DNA of 64,000 nt from Pseudomonas graminis. GTDB lineage: Bacteria; Pseudomonadota; Gammaproteobacteria; Pseudomonadales; Pseudomonadaceae. The stretch is from contig NZ_SOCR01000008.1 of NCBI RefSeq assembly GCF_004364335.1, positions 62,001-126,000 of the forward strand. Reading direction: 5' to 3'. Under the pieces are notes generated by a model, which worked only from the letters and a program-made list of their open reading frames with translations, did no database searches and was not told where the DNA came from. Below, in pieces: positions 41,433-50,773 of this stretch. Position 1 is the first letter of the stretch. Every line of letters starts with the position of its first letter. The translations under genes were made by a program, and so were the position numbers.

Positions 41433-43367
41433 ATGAGCAAAGCGGACGCTTTTACCCAGGCAGGCAAAACAGCCGTTCTGCAGAACATCCACGGCACGAT
41501 GCAATTCCTGCAAAAATTCCCGCCGTTCAACCAGATGGAAAACGCCCATCTGGCGTACCTTGTCGAACAGTGTCACCTGCGTTTCTACGCTACAGACGAG
41601 AGCATCATCAAGCCTAGCGATGGGCCAGTAGAACATTTTTACATCGTCAAACAAGGCCGCGTGGTGGGTGAGCGTCCTCATTCGGCAAAAGGCGGCACCG
41701 AGACCACGTTCGAAATCACCACGGGCGAGTGTTTTCCCCTCGCCGCGCTGCTCGGCGAACGCGCCACGCGAACCGAACATCTGGCGGCCGAAGACACCTT
41801 CTGCCTGCAGTTGAACAAGCAAGCCTTCATCAAGTTGTTCGCACTCTCCAATGAGTTCCGCGACTTCGCCCTGCGCGGCGTCAGCAGCCTGCTTGATCAG
41901 GTGAATCAGCAAGTAAAGCAGAAGGCGGTGGAAACACTCGGCACGCAATATTCCCTGAACACGCGACTGGGTGAACTGGCGATGCGTCACCCGGTGACGT
42001 GCTCCCCCGACACGCCGCTGCGTGAAGCCGTGCGCCAGATGGACGAGCAGCAAGTCGGCAGTATCGTGATCGTGGACGAGGCCAAAGCGCCGCTGGGTAT
42101 TTTCACGCTGCGCGATCTGCGTCAGGTCGTCGCCAACATCGACGCCGACTTCGGCGAACCCATCGAACGCAGCATGATTCAAGCGCCGTTCTACCTGAGT
42201 CCGGACGCCAGCGCCTTCGATGCCGCCATTGCCATGACCCAGCGCCATATCGCCCACGTCTGCCTGGTCAAGGATCAGCGTCTGTGTGGCGTGGTCTCCG
42301 AGCGCGACCTGTTCTCGCTGCAGCGCGTGGATCTGGTGCATCTGGCGCGCACCATCCGCAGCGCGCCGCGCATCGATTCGCTGGCCAACCTGCGCGGTGA
42401 CATTGTCCAGCTGGTGGACCGAATGCTCGCCCACGGCGCCTCGTCCACGCAGATCACCCAGATCATCACGCTGCTCAACGACCACATGGTCTGTCGCGTC
42501 ATCGAACTCACGCTGGAAGAGAAAGGTGATCCCGGCATCGCTTTCAGTTGGCTGTGTTTCGGCAGCGAGGGTCGGCGCGAGCAGACGCTGTACACCGATC
42601 AGGACAACGGCATTCTCTTCGAAGCCAGCGACGCCGCCGAGGCCGCTGAAATTCGCGGCCGGCTGTTGCCCATCGCCGAGCGGATCAATCAAAGCCTGGC
42701 GGTGTGCGGATTCGCGCTGTGCAAGGGCGGGATCATGGCGAGCAATCCGCAGCTGTGCCTGTCGCGCATCGAGTGGGCGCGGCGATTCGGCTCGTTCATT
42801 CGCGAAGCCACGCCGGAGAACCTGCTGTCATCTTCCATCTATTTCGATCTGCGCGTGGTGTGGGGCGATGAAAGCGGCGGCGATCAATTGCGTCAGAGCA
42901 TTCTTGCGCAGGTCGCAGACAACGCCTTGTTCCAGCGCATGATGGCCGACAACGCCCTGCGTCAACGCCCACCGGTGGGCCGTTTCAAGGATTTCGTGGT
43001 CGCGCGCAAAGGCAGTGAAAAGGACACGCTGGATCTGAAGACCCAAGGCCTGACGCCATTTGTCGATGGGGCGCGGTTACTGGCGCTGGCCAACGGCGTC
43101 GAGGCGAGCAACACGCTGGACAGGCTGCGTCAGCTGGTGGCCAAAGAGGTTATCGACCCGCTGGACGGTGCGGCGTACGAAGAGGCTTATCACTTCATCC
43201 AGCAAACCCGTATGCAACAGCATCAGCAGCAGAACCGGCAAAACCTGCCGTACTCCAATCGCATCGACCCGGATGTGCTCAATCATCTGGACCGGCGCAT
43301 TCTGCGTGAGTCGTTCCGTCAGGCGCAGCGGCTGCAGACCAGCCTCACTGTGCGCTACCAACTGTAA
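41433..43367 (+). CDS. cNMP-binding/CBS/DUF294 nucleotidyltransferase-like protein
   Basis: The 644-residue protein has an N-terminal cyclic-nucleotide-binding fold (about residues 25-140), a CBS pair (about 175-295, RHPVTCSPDTPLREAV and IVIVDEAKAPLGIFTLRDL), a DUF294 nucleotidyltransferase-like domain (about 330-470, with FGSEGRREQTLYTDQDNG) and a DUF294 C-terminal domain. The GSEGR and acidic DQD residues resemble the GlnD nucleotidyltransferase centre. The target is unknown. An exonuclease gene follows after ten bases, a recurring pairing. Confidence 0.9.
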   Translation: MSKADAFTQAGKTAVLQNIHGTMQFLQKFPPFNQMENAHLAYLVEQCHLRFYATDESIIKPSDGPVEHFYIVKQGRVVGERPHSAKGGTETTFEITTGECFPLAALLGERATRTEHLAAEDTFCLQLNKQAFIKLFALSNEFRDFALRGVSSLLDQVNQQVKQKAVETLGTQYSLNTRLGELAMRHPVTCSPDTPLREAVRQMDEQQVGSIVIVDEAKAPLGIFTLRDLRQVVANIDADFGEPIERSMIQAPFYLSPDASAFDAAIAMTQRHIAHVCLVKDQRLCGVVSERDLFSLQRVDLVHLARTIRSAPRIDSLANLRGDIVQLVDRMLAHGASSTQITQIITLLNDHMVCRVIELTLEEKGDPGIAFSWLCFGSEGRREQTLYTDQDNGILFEASDAAEAAEIRGRLLPIAERINQSLAVCGFALCKGGIMASNPQLCLSRIEWARRFGSFIREATPENLLSSSIYFDLRVVWGDESGGDQLRQSILAQVADNALFQRMMADNALRQRPPVGRFKDFVVARKGSEKDTLDLKTQGLTPFVDGARLLALANGVEASNTLDRLRQLVAKEVIDPLDGAAYEEAYHFIQQTRMQQHQQQNRQNLPYSNRIDPDVLNHLDRRILRESFRQAQRLQTSLTVRYQL

Positions 43368-43377
43368 GCGACTGCTC

Positions 43378-44097
43378 ATGAATTTGTTCCGCTGGCTCAA
43401 GCCACCCAAACGCGCCGCCGCCCCTGAGCTCACGCCTGAACAGCAACAGCGTCTGCGCGCCTTGCCCGGCCCCGGTGCGCTGGATCAGAAGACGTTGCGC
43501 CAGCAACGGTGGGTCGTGGTTGATCTTGAAACCAGCGGGCTGAATCTGCAGCGGGACGAAGTGCTGTCGATCGGCGCAGTGGTCATCGAAGATGGCGCAA
43601 TCGATCTGGGTCAGCAGTTTGAGCGCACGCTGATGCGCGCCGATCACAAACTCAGCCCGAGCGTATTGATTCACGGGCTGGGCCCCACCGCGATTGCGGC
43701 AGGCAGCGAGCCGGTGGAAGCGCTGCTGGATTTCATGGCATTCGTGGGTGACAGCCCACTGCTGGCGTTCCACGCGGCATTCGACGAGCACATGCTGGGG
43801 CGTGCATTAAAGGAGAGCTTGGGCTATCGCCTGCTGCACCCTTTCATCGATGTCGCTCACATCGCACCCTTCCTTTGCCCGAACGCGAATCTGCGTCAGG
43901 CAGGCCTGGACGACTGGACGCGATTCTTCGGGCTTCACGCCGAGGAGCGCCATCACGCCAGCGCCGATGCGTTGGTGACCGCCGAGCTCGCGATGATCCT
44001 GTTCAGCCACGCCAGGCGACAGGGGATCGAAACCCCTGCACAGCTTGAGCAAGGCGTGGCGAAATGGCGACGGCAGCAGCAGTCGCCTTCGTTTTAG
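43378..44097 (+). CDS. DnaQ-family 3'-5' exonuclease
   Basis: The 239-residue protein (ATG at 43378) has the DEDDh exonuclease motifs: VVVDLETSGL with the Asp-x-Glu pair, AFHAAFDEHML, and the C-terminal HHASADALVTAEL. It is homologous to the polymerase III epsilon subunit but lacks the clamp-binding tail, so it is more likely an RNA or DNA trimming enzyme than the replicative proofreader. It forms an operon with the upstream DUF294 gene. Confidence 0.9.
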   Translation: MNLFRWLKPPKRAAAPELTPEQQQRLRALPGPGALDQKTLRQQRWVVVDLETSGLNLQRDEVLSIGAVVIEDGAIDLGQQFERTLMRADHKLSPSVLIHGLGPTAIAAGSEPVEALLDFMAFVGDSPLLAFHAAFDEHMLGRALKESLGYRLLHPFIDVAHIAPFLCPNANLRQAGLDDWTRFFGLHAEERHHASADALVTAELAMILFSHARRQGIETPAQLEQGVAKWRRQQQSPSF

Positions 44098-44225
44098 CGT
44101 TCATCCTCTACACCTGCCCCTGGATCCCTTTTCGCCTTACAGAATGAATGGTCGATTCGTACATCAACCGTTCGGCTTGTTCCTACAAGGACCAATTGCC
44201 AGCATTGGGCAGCTCTGACACAATC

Positions 44226-44244
44226 GCGAACAATTCTCGTTAGC
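44226..44244. promoter_or_regulatory. Fur-like box upstream of the ECF sigma gene
   Basis: GCGAACAATTCTCGTTAGC matches 11 of 19 positions of the Fur consensus and is partly palindromic. It lies 25 bases before the GTG of the sigma gene, where iron repression of a signalling sigma factor is expected. Confidence 0.55.
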
Positions 44245-44268
44245 CCCTTTGTTCTCCTCGGTGCGCTT

Positions 44269-44787
44269 GTGTCGTCACTTCAAAGTCCCCAGCAGCAGCT
44301 CGTCGGCATGCTCTACCGCGACCATCGCGGCTGGCTGCTGGGCTGGCTCAGACGCAACGTCGCTTGCCCGGACCGCGCCGAAGACCTGAGCCAGGACACG
44401 TTCATTCGTCTGCTGGGCCGCGAGCAATTGCTTGAACCCCGCGAACCCCGGGCCTTTCTGGTCTCGATCGCGAAGGGCTTGTTGTTCGACCACTTCCGCC
44501 GGGCCGCGCTGGAACAGGCGTATCTGGACGAACTGATGCTGGTTCCCGAGGGCGAACAACCTTCCCTGGAAGAGCAGCAACTGATTCTCGAAGACCTCAA
44601 GGCCATCGACCGTCTGCTGGGCAAGCTCTCCAGCAAGGCGCGCGCCGCCTTTTTGTACAACCGCCTGGACGGCATGCCCCACGCAGAGATCGCCACAACC
44701 CTCGGCGTCTCGGTGCCCCGCGTGCGTCAGTACCTGGCGCAGGGTTTGCGCCAGTGCTACATCGCGCTGTATGGCGAGCCGACATGA
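44269..44787 (+). CDS. foxI: ECF sigma factor, FecI/FoxI type
   Basis: The 172-residue iron-starvation sigma factor has region 2 (YRDHRGWLLGWLRRN, AEDLSQDTFIRLL) and region 4 (LSSKARAAFLYNRLDGM, EIATTLGVSVPRVRQYL). It starts at GTG 44269. It should drive the adjacent receptor gene once released by the downstream anti-sigma protein. The symbol rests on the whole locus resembling foxIRAB and is provisional. Confidence 0.8.
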   Translation: MSSLQSPQQQLVGMLYRDHRGWLLGWLRRNVACPDRAEDLSQDTFIRLLGREQLLEPREPRAFLVSIAKGLLFDHFRRAALEQAYLDELMLVPEGEQPSLEEQQLILEDLKAIDRLLGKLSSKARAAFLYNRLDGMPHAEIATTLGVSVPRVRQYLAQGLRQCYIALYGEPT

Positions 44788-45776
44788 GCCGTATTTCCAC
44801 CCGACCTGTTTCATCCCACGTGTTGGACGCCGCCATCGCCTGGCAACTGTGCCTGGACTGCGGCCGGGGCAGCGAAGCCGAGCGTGAAGAATTCGCCAAG
44901 TGGTACGCCGCCAGCGACGAGCATGCGCGCGCCTGGATGCAGTTGGGCATGGTCGATCAGCGCTTCGCCGGTACCACCGGGCCGGCACGCTCGGCGCTTT
45001 TGCGTTCCCGAGATGGCATGGGCTTGCGTCTGCGCAAGCTCGGCCGCGGGGTTGCAGGGGTCGCGCTGGCGCTGGGATTGACGCTGTTTCTGGGTGATCG
45101 CCTGCTGCCGGTGGATTACTGGCTCGCAGACCTGCGCACCGCCACCGGGGAGCAACGCATCATTCGCCTGTCGGATAACACCCTGATTCGGCTCAACACC
45201 CACAGCGCGCTGGACGTGCGATTCGACGCCACACAGCGACGGATCGTGCTTCAGGAAGGCGAGATCTTCGTGGAAACCGGTAGCCACAACGACGCGCGTC
45301 CGTTCATCGTTGAAACCCCCGAAGGGCAAATGCGCGCCCTGGGCACGCAGTTTCTGGTCAAGCGGCAGGCCGACGGCACGCTGCTGAGCGTGCTGCAATC
45401 AGCCGTCGCCGTGCACCCGCAAGCGTCGAATCATGAAAAGGTGCTGAACGAAGGGCAGCAGATGTTGATTCATCGCAACAGCCTCGGCCCCATGCTCGCC
45501 CTTGCGCCCGGCACCGGCGCCTGGATGCGCGGCATGCTGGTGGTCGATAACGCCCGTCTGGCAGACATGGTCGCTGAGCTTGCCCGTTATCGTCAGGGCC
45601 ATCTCGGCGTCGCGAAAGACGTGGCGGACCTTCGCATCACCGGCAGCTTTCCGTTGACCAACACCGACCTGGCGCTCAAGGCACTGACGCCCACACTCCC
45701 CGTGCAGATCGAAGCGCGTACGCAATGGTGGGTGACGGTGGTGGGCAGCGAGAAGAGGCCTGCCACGGCGCTGTGA
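44784..45776 (+). CDS. foxR: FecR family anti-sigma factor, FoxR type
   Basis: The 330-residue protein (ATG at 44784, four-base overlap with the sigma gene) has a cytoplasmic N-terminal DUF4880 domain (IAWQLCLDCGRGSEAEREEF), one membrane helix (GVAGVALALGLTLFLG) and a periplasmic FecR domain (LSDNTLIRLNTHSALDVRF, FIVETPEGQMRALGTQFLV). The C-terminal part is the secretin/TonB short-N-like contact with the receptor signalling domain. A REP doublet separates it from the receptor gene. Confidence 0.88.
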   Translation: MSRISTRPVSSHVLDAAIAWQLCLDCGRGSEAEREEFAKWYAASDEHARAWMQLGMVDQRFAGTTGPARSALLRSRDGMGLRLRKLGRGVAGVALALGLTLFLGDRLLPVDYWLADLRTATGEQRIIRLSDNTLIRLNTHSALDVRFDATQRRIVLQEGEIFVETGSHNDARPFIVETPEGQMRALGTQFLVKRQADGTLLSVLQSAVAVHPQASNHEKVLNEGQQMLIHRNSLGPMLALAPGTGAWMRGMLVVDNARLADMVAELARYRQGHLGVAKDVADLRITGSFPLTNTDLALKALTPTLPVQIEARTQWWVTVVGSEKRPATAL

Positions 45777-45846
45777 ATCGGGGTTCGCCAGCAAGCCGGC
45801 TCAGGTAATGGACTGTCGTAGCCTACGGATTCAACGCAGCTCACTT

Positions 45847-45934
45847 GCAGGAGCGCGCTTGCCCGCGAACGGGGATTATCAGCCACTGGATAAGTTGGCT
45901 GGCCCACCGCAATCGCGGGCAAGCGCGCTCCTAC
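45847..45934. repeat. Paired REP element between foxR-like and receptor genes
   Basis: GCAGGAGCGCGCTTGCCCGC begins at 45847 (one base differs from the common form) and the inverted copy ends at 45934. A degenerate half-unit of the other REP family lies just before, at about 45784-45803. The doublet divides the signalling genes from the receptor. Apart from it and a weak Fur-like box, the 368-bp gap holds nothing clear. Confidence 0.88.
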
Positions 45935-46110
45935 AGTGTTTTGCGCCTGGCGCCGGAGATCTCAAGCTGTAGCCAGCTTGCTGGTGAATGCGTCGGCTCG
46001 CTCAGCCAAGTCAGTGCAGGGCTGTGATTGGCCAATATGATCGTTGGGCTCGCTAATCCAGATTAATTTTCGCCACGCCCTATCACTTTTCAGATCTCGT
46101 TCGGCACATA

Positions 46111-46129
46111 GGCATTGAGAACCATTTCC
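46111..46129. promoter_or_regulatory. Possible Fur-like box before the receptor gene
   Basis: GGCATTGAGAACCATTTCC matches 12 of 19 consensus Fur positions, with the TGAGAACCATT core close to TGATAATCATT. It ends 15 bases before the ATG, close to the ribosome site, so a repressor bound here would block transcript elongation or a very close start. Confidence 0.4.
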
Positions 46130-46144
46130 ATCGAGGTGCCGTTC

Positions 46145-48580
46145 ATGTCCCGCACGATTCACACCCTTCTTCGACCGAGCCTGCTGGCTATTGCCGTCGC
46201 CATTGCCGCGCCGATGCTCAGTGCGCCGCTGATGGCCGCTGCCCAGGCGTCCAGCGTAGGCGCCTACAATCTGCCCGCCGCGCCGTTGTCCGCGACGCTG
46301 ACGCAGATTGCCAGTCAGGCAGGCCTGGCCTTATCGCTGGATCCGGCACTGGCGGCAGGCCGCACGTCGGCACCGGTTCAGGGCCAGTTCGACGCGCCAG
46401 GCGCGATGGGCCAAGCGCTGCGCGGCACAGGCTTGCAACTGAATCTGACGACAGCGGGCACCTACACACTGGTGGCTGCGCCTGAAGGTGCGATGGCATT
46501 GCCGGCCACCAGCATTCAAGGCAGTCAGGAAAGTTTCGAAAGCGCGTGGGGCCCGGCGCAGGGATACGCCGCGAGTCGCACCGCAGCCGGCACCAAGACC
46601 GACACCGCACTGGTCGAAGCACCTCGCTCGATCTCGGTCGCGACCCGGCAGCAGATGCAGGATCGCGCGGTACAGAACATCGACGACGCCGTTCGTTACA
46701 TGCCAGGCGTGGTTGCCAGCAGTTACGGCAGTGACAGCCGGGCCGAATGGCTGAAGGTCCGAGGCTTCGAACCCACTCAGTTCCTCGACGGCCTGCCGCT
46801 GCCAAAAGGCGCCTACGTGATGCCGAAGATGGAAACCTGGGACCTGGAGCGCATCGCCCTCCTGCGTGGCCCGGCATCCTCGGTGTACGGCCAGACCCCG
46901 CCGGGCGGCATGCTCGACATGGTCAGTCGTCGCCCCGAAGCCGAAGCCAGCCACGAAGTGCAGGTTCAGGTCGGCACTTACAACCGCAAGCAGATCAGCT
47001 TCGACAGCACCGGCAAGATCGACGACGCCGATAATTTCGAGTACCGCGTCAGTGGCGTCGTGCGTGACAGCGGCACCTCGGTGGATCACATCGATGACAA
47101 GCGTTACAACATCGCGCCGAGCCTGACCTGGAACATCGACCCGGACACCAAGCTGACCTTCCTCAGCCAGTTCAATCGGGACGATACCGGCATCACCAGC
47201 CAGTTCCTGCCGATTCAGGGCACCAAATACCCGTCAGCCGTGGGCCGCGTGAAGTACCACGAAAACCTGGGTGATCCGGACTGGGAGTTCTACGACAAAA
47301 CCTATTACGCGTTGGGCTATGCCTTTGAGCATCGTCTCAACGACGTCTGGCAGTTCAAGCAGAACGTCCGCTACACCAAAAGCGACCTTTCCTTTCAGGG
47401 GATCACGGCAGGCGGTTATTTCGGCTCGGTGTCCGACGATGGCACCGTTGCTCGCGGCGCCAATGTCGTGAACGAGGACATTTCCCAGTTTGCGCTGGAC
47501 AACAATCTGCAAGCCGACTTCGACACCGGCGCGCTCAAGCACACCGTGTTGCTGGGGCTCGACTATCAGCGCGTGAACCACAACTACAAGTGGCAGTACG
47601 GCAACGCGCCGACCAGCAACATCGCCAAACCGATTTACGGGCAGGACTTCAGCAACGTCGCCTATACCGCGTTTCAGGACTACAACCAGAAAACCCAGGA
47701 CGTCGGCATCTACCTTCAGGACCAACTGGCCCTGGATAACTGGCGTCTGACCCTGGGCGGGCGGCAGGATCTGCTCAAGACCGAATCGAAGTTCTACAAC
47801 AGCGATCAGTCCGACGACCGCACCGACAGCGCGTTCACCGGCAATGCCGCGCTCAGCTACGTCTTCGATTCCGGTTTCACGCCCTACATTTCCTACGCCG
47901 AGTCCTTCCAGGCCGAGCAAGGCGGCGCCAATGGCGTGGCGTTCCAGCCGGGGACGGGCAAGCAGTACGAAGTAGGCCTCAAATACCAGCCTCCGGGCAC
48001 CAACATCATCTTCACTGCGGCCGCTTACGACCTGACCCGTCGCGATATCGTGCTCAGCGACATCCTTGGCGTGCAGCGTCCTCTGGGTGAGGCGAAGGTG
48101 CGCGGCTTCGAGCTGGAAGCGGTGGGCGATGTCACCGACAACCTGAAAGTGACGGCGTCCTACACCTACGCCAACAGCAAGATGACCAAAGTCACCGACC
48201 CACTGGACAAGAATCGTCCGCTGCCACTGACGCCTGAAAACCAGGCGGCGATCTGGGGCGATTACACCTGGCACACCGGCGTACTCGACGGTTTCGGCCT
48301 GGGCTTTGGCGCACGGTACATTGGCGAGACCGACAACATTGCAATCGGCAGTTACGGTTTTGTCGCCGATTCCAACTACGGTCACAGCAATGCCTACACC
48401 GTCTACGACGCCGCCGTGCATTACGACCTCGGGCGCATGAACAAATCGTTGAAGGGCGTGAGCGTGTCGGTCAACGCCAACAACGTATTCGACAAGGAAT
48501 ACGTATCCACCTGCGACGGCTTCTATTGCTACTACGGCGACCGTCGCACGGTGCTCGCGAGCGTAGACTACAAATGGTAA
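46145..48580 (+). CDS. foxA: TonB-dependent siderophore receptor with signalling domain
   Basis: The 811-residue outer-membrane receptor (ATG at 46145) has a signal peptide ending near MAAAQA, an STN signalling domain (about residues 38-110, YNLPAAPLSATLTQIASQAG), a plug (APRSISVATRQQMQD, LRGPASSVYGQTPPGGML) and a 22-strand barrel ending in the aromatic Trp of VDYKW. The STN domain contacts the FecR-type protein to report siderophore binding. The following PepSY-TM gene matches the FoxA-FoxB pair for ferrioxamine; ferrichrome (FiuA-like) remains an alternative ligand. Symbol provisional. Confidence 0.82.
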   Translation: MSRTIHTLLRPSLLAIAVAIAAPMLSAPLMAAAQASSVGAYNLPAAPLSATLTQIASQAGLALSLDPALAAGRTSAPVQGQFDAPGAMGQALRGTGLQLNLTTAGTYTLVAAPEGAMALPATSIQGSQESFESAWGPAQGYAASRTAAGTKTDTALVEAPRSISVATRQQMQDRAVQNIDDAVRYMPGVVASSYGSDSRAEWLKVRGFEPTQFLDGLPLPKGAYVMPKMETWDLERIALLRGPASSVYGQTPPGGMLDMVSRRPEAEASHEVQVQVGTYNRKQISFDSTGKIDDADNFEYRVSGVVRDSGTSVDHIDDKRYNIAPSLTWNIDPDTKLTFLSQFNRDDTGITSQFLPIQGTKYPSAVGRVKYHENLGDPDWEFYDKTYYALGYAFEHRLNDVWQFKQNVRYTKSDLSFQGITAGGYFGSVSDDGTVARGANVVNEDISQFALDNNLQADFDTGALKHTVLLGLDYQRVNHNYKWQYGNAPTSNIAKPIYGQDFSNVAYTAFQDYNQKTQDVGIYLQDQLALDNWRLTLGGRQDLLKTESKFYNSDQSDDRTDSAFTGNAALSYVFDSGFTPYISYAESFQAEQGGANGVAFQPGTGKQYEVGLKYQPPGTNIIFTAAAYDLTRRDIVLSDILGVQRPLGEAKVRGFELEAVGDVTDNLKVTASYTYANSKMTKVTDPLDKNRPLPLTPENQAAIWGDYTWHTGVLDGFGLGFGARYIGETDNIAIGSYGFVADSNYGHSNAYTVYDAAVHYDLGRMNKSLKGVSVSVNANNVFDKEYVSTCDGFYCYYGDRRTVLASVDYKW

Positions 48581-48661
48581 TGCTTTAAACTCTCATTACC
48601 TGAAACAAGGGCCGCTCCCATACAGCGGCCTTTGTCGCTTTCGCTGACTCCGGATTTCCAC

Positions 48662-49801
48662 ATGAAAAGCCAAACCATCCGCCGCTGGTCTTTCATCCAC
48701 ACGTGGACCAGCCTGATCTGCACGGCATTCCTGCTGATGCTGGCGATCACTGGCTTGCCGTTGATCTTCAGTCACGAGATCGCTCACTTGACGGGCGATG
48801 CGCCGGAATTCAAGGAGATGCCGGCCGGCACCCCGCATCTGGACCTTGAGCAGCTGGTCCGCTCAGCCGAAGCCCATCGCCCCGGCGACGTGATGCAGTA
48901 TTTTGGCTGGGACGACGATGACCCTAACGGCGTCTACGCCATCATGGGCAAGACCGCCGGCGGCGACCCCAACGAATCCCACAGTTTCATGCTCGACGCG
49001 CGCACCGGCGAGGCGATGGAAACGCCGAACGCCAACGGCGGTTTCATGATGATCATGCTGCGCCTGCACGTGGACATGTACGCGGGGCTGCCGGGCAAGC
49101 TGTTGCTGGCGTTCATGGGACTGCTGTTTGTCATGGCGATCGTGTCCGGCGTCGTGTTGTACGCGCCCTTCATGCGCCGACTGGATTTCGCCACAGTGCG
49201 GCCGAATAAATCCACGCGGGTGCGTTGGCTCGACCTGCACAACCTGATCGGCGTCGTGACGCTGACCTGGGCCATGGTCGTCGGCCTGACCGGAGTCCTC
49301 AATGCCTGCGCCGATCTGGTGATCGCGCAATGGCGCACCGACGCGCTGATGACCATGATCGCGCCGTACAAGGACGCCCCGCCCCTGACCGAACGCGCGC
49401 CGGCGACCCGATTGATCGACATTTCCAAAGCCACTGTCCCCGGCGCCGAGCCAAGCTTCATTGCCTTTCCCGGCTCACGCTTTTCCAGCGAGCATCATTA
49501 CGCCGTATTCATGAAGGGCGACACACACCTGACGTCCCACCTACTGACCCCTGTCCTGATCGACGCCCAGGACCTGCACGTCACGGCAACACTGGGACGC
49601 CCGTGGTACATGGACGCGCTGCTGCTGTCGCAACCGCTGCACTTCGGCGACTACGGCGGCATGCCGATGAAAATCCTCTGGGCTGCGCTGGATGTGCTGA
49701 CGATCATCGTCCTCGGCAGTGGTTTGTACCTGTGGTGGGTCCGCCGTCGCGCCACAGTCGCCGCGGCTAAGACCGTCGCAGTCGAGGCAGAAGTGGCATG
49801 A
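48662..49801 (+). CDS. foxB: PepSY-TM inner-membrane siderophore reductase, FoxB type
   Basis: The 379-residue protein has four hydrophobic helices (about residues 13-36, 140-170, 190-220 and 335-360) with histidines near the helix ends (SFIHTWTSL, RLHVDMYAGLPG, DLHNLIGVV) that could bind haem. This is the PepSY-TM fold of FoxB, which reduces ferric siderophore at the inner membrane. It starts 81 bases after the receptor and its stop overlaps the next small gene by four bases. Confidence 0.85.
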   Translation: MKSQTIRRWSFIHTWTSLICTAFLLMLAITGLPLIFSHEIAHLTGDAPEFKEMPAGTPHLDLEQLVRSAEAHRPGDVMQYFGWDDDDPNGVYAIMGKTAGGDPNESHSFMLDARTGEAMETPNANGGFMMIMLRLHVDMYAGLPGKLLLAFMGLLFVMAIVSGVVLYAPFMRRLDFATVRPNKSTRVRWLDLHNLIGVVTLTWAMVVGLTGVLNACADLVIAQWRTDALMTMIAPYKDAPPLTERAPATRLIDISKATVPGAEPSFIAFPGSRFSSEHHYAVFMKGDTHLTSHLLTPVLIDAQDLHVTATLGRPWYMDALLLSQPLHFGDYGGMPMKILWAALDVLTIIVLGSGLYLWWVRRRATVAAAKTVAVEAEVA

Positions 49802-49989
49802 CCCGACACAAAAAGCATTCGGCGTTCTGGAAGACCTTCGGCACGCCCGGCTGGATCGCCCTGCTGACCGCAGTCGGCCTGTTCGCCGCGCTGCTCGGCG
49901 ACGGTGCGTGGGATGTACTCGCCTGGGTGGGCATGGCCATTCCGACCTGGTACAGCTGCAAAGGATTGATGGCACGCAAGCGGGTTTGA
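49798..49989 (+). CDS. Small membrane protein of the siderophore locus
   Basis: This 63-residue protein has a basic start (MTRHKKHSAFWK) and two hydrophobic stretches (WIALLTAVGLFAALLG and VLAWVGMAIPTWYSC). Its ATG overlaps the stop of the PepSY-TM gene, so it is very likely translated with it and may be an accessory of that reductase. I do not recognise a characterised family. Confidence 0.75.
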   Translation: MTRHKKHSAFWKTFGTPGWIALLTAVGLFAALLGDGAWDVLAWVGMAIPTWYSCKGLMARKRV

Positions 49990-50270
49990 TTCACCGAACC
50001 CTGCTTCTACATGATTTACATCGAACCGTACCCAATGACCCGGTTTGCCTTGACGATGGCAGGGGCGCGCGCATCCGCAGTAAAGCATCACATCCTGCCT
50101 GGCATCCCTTGGTTATAAGTCGAACAAGTCTGTAAGAAGACTCCCTCAAAACAACAGTAAGCGTCCTGCACGCTCCGACACCCAAACTGGCCTCCCCTGC
50201 GAGTCACCCTCCCGATAATCGATATTCCGCCCTGGCAGGGCATCCACACTATCCATCGGGAAGACCCACC

Positions 50271-50759
50271 ATGGCGCTCGACGCATTTTTGAAGATTGAC
50301 GGCATACCTGGCGAAGCACTGGATGAGCAGTGCAAAGACTGGATTGAAATCACCGGGTATTCGTTCGGCACCTACCAGTCCGCGTCCGTTACAGCCAGCA
50401 CGGCAGGCGGCGCAACTTCCGGGCGTACCACACTCAGCAACCTGACGCTGACCAAGATGCTCGACAAGTCGAGCTGCAAACTGATGGCAGCCAACTGCGC
50501 CGGAGCGCACTTCAAGGAAGTGAAGCTTTCCGTCCACCGTGCAGGGGGCGACAAAATGAAGTTCTACGAAATCATTCTCGAAGAAGTGATCATTGCCGAA
50601 TACAACCAACTGGCCAACGACGGCATTCCCACCGAACTCATCCAGCTCAACTACGGCCGTATCCGCTCGACCTACACCCTGCAAAAAAGAAACGACGGGA
50701 GCGCGGCCGGCAGCGTAACGGGCGGATGGGACAGGATCGGCAATAAGCAATATTGCTGA
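50271..50759 (+). CDS. hcp: Hcp, type VI secretion tube protein (orphan)
   Basis: Hcp hexamers form the inner tube of the type VI secretion system and carry small effectors in their lumen. The 162-residue protein begins MALDAFLKIDGIPGEALD and has HFKEVKLSVHRAGGDKMKFYEIILEE, both typical of Hcp1-class proteins. No tss genes are in the window, so this is an orphan hcp that would work with a machine encoded elsewhere. Two small genes follow that look like its cargo and immunity protein. Confidence 0.93.
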   Translation: MALDAFLKIDGIPGEALDEQCKDWIEITGYSFGTYQSASVTASTAGGATSGRTTLSNLTLTKMLDKSSCKLMAANCAGAHFKEVKLSVHRAGGDKMKFYEIILEEVIIAEYNQLANDGIPTELIQLNYGRIRSTYTLQKRNDGSAAGSVTGGWDRIGNKQYC

Positions 50760-50773
50760 GCGAGGGACAGGTC

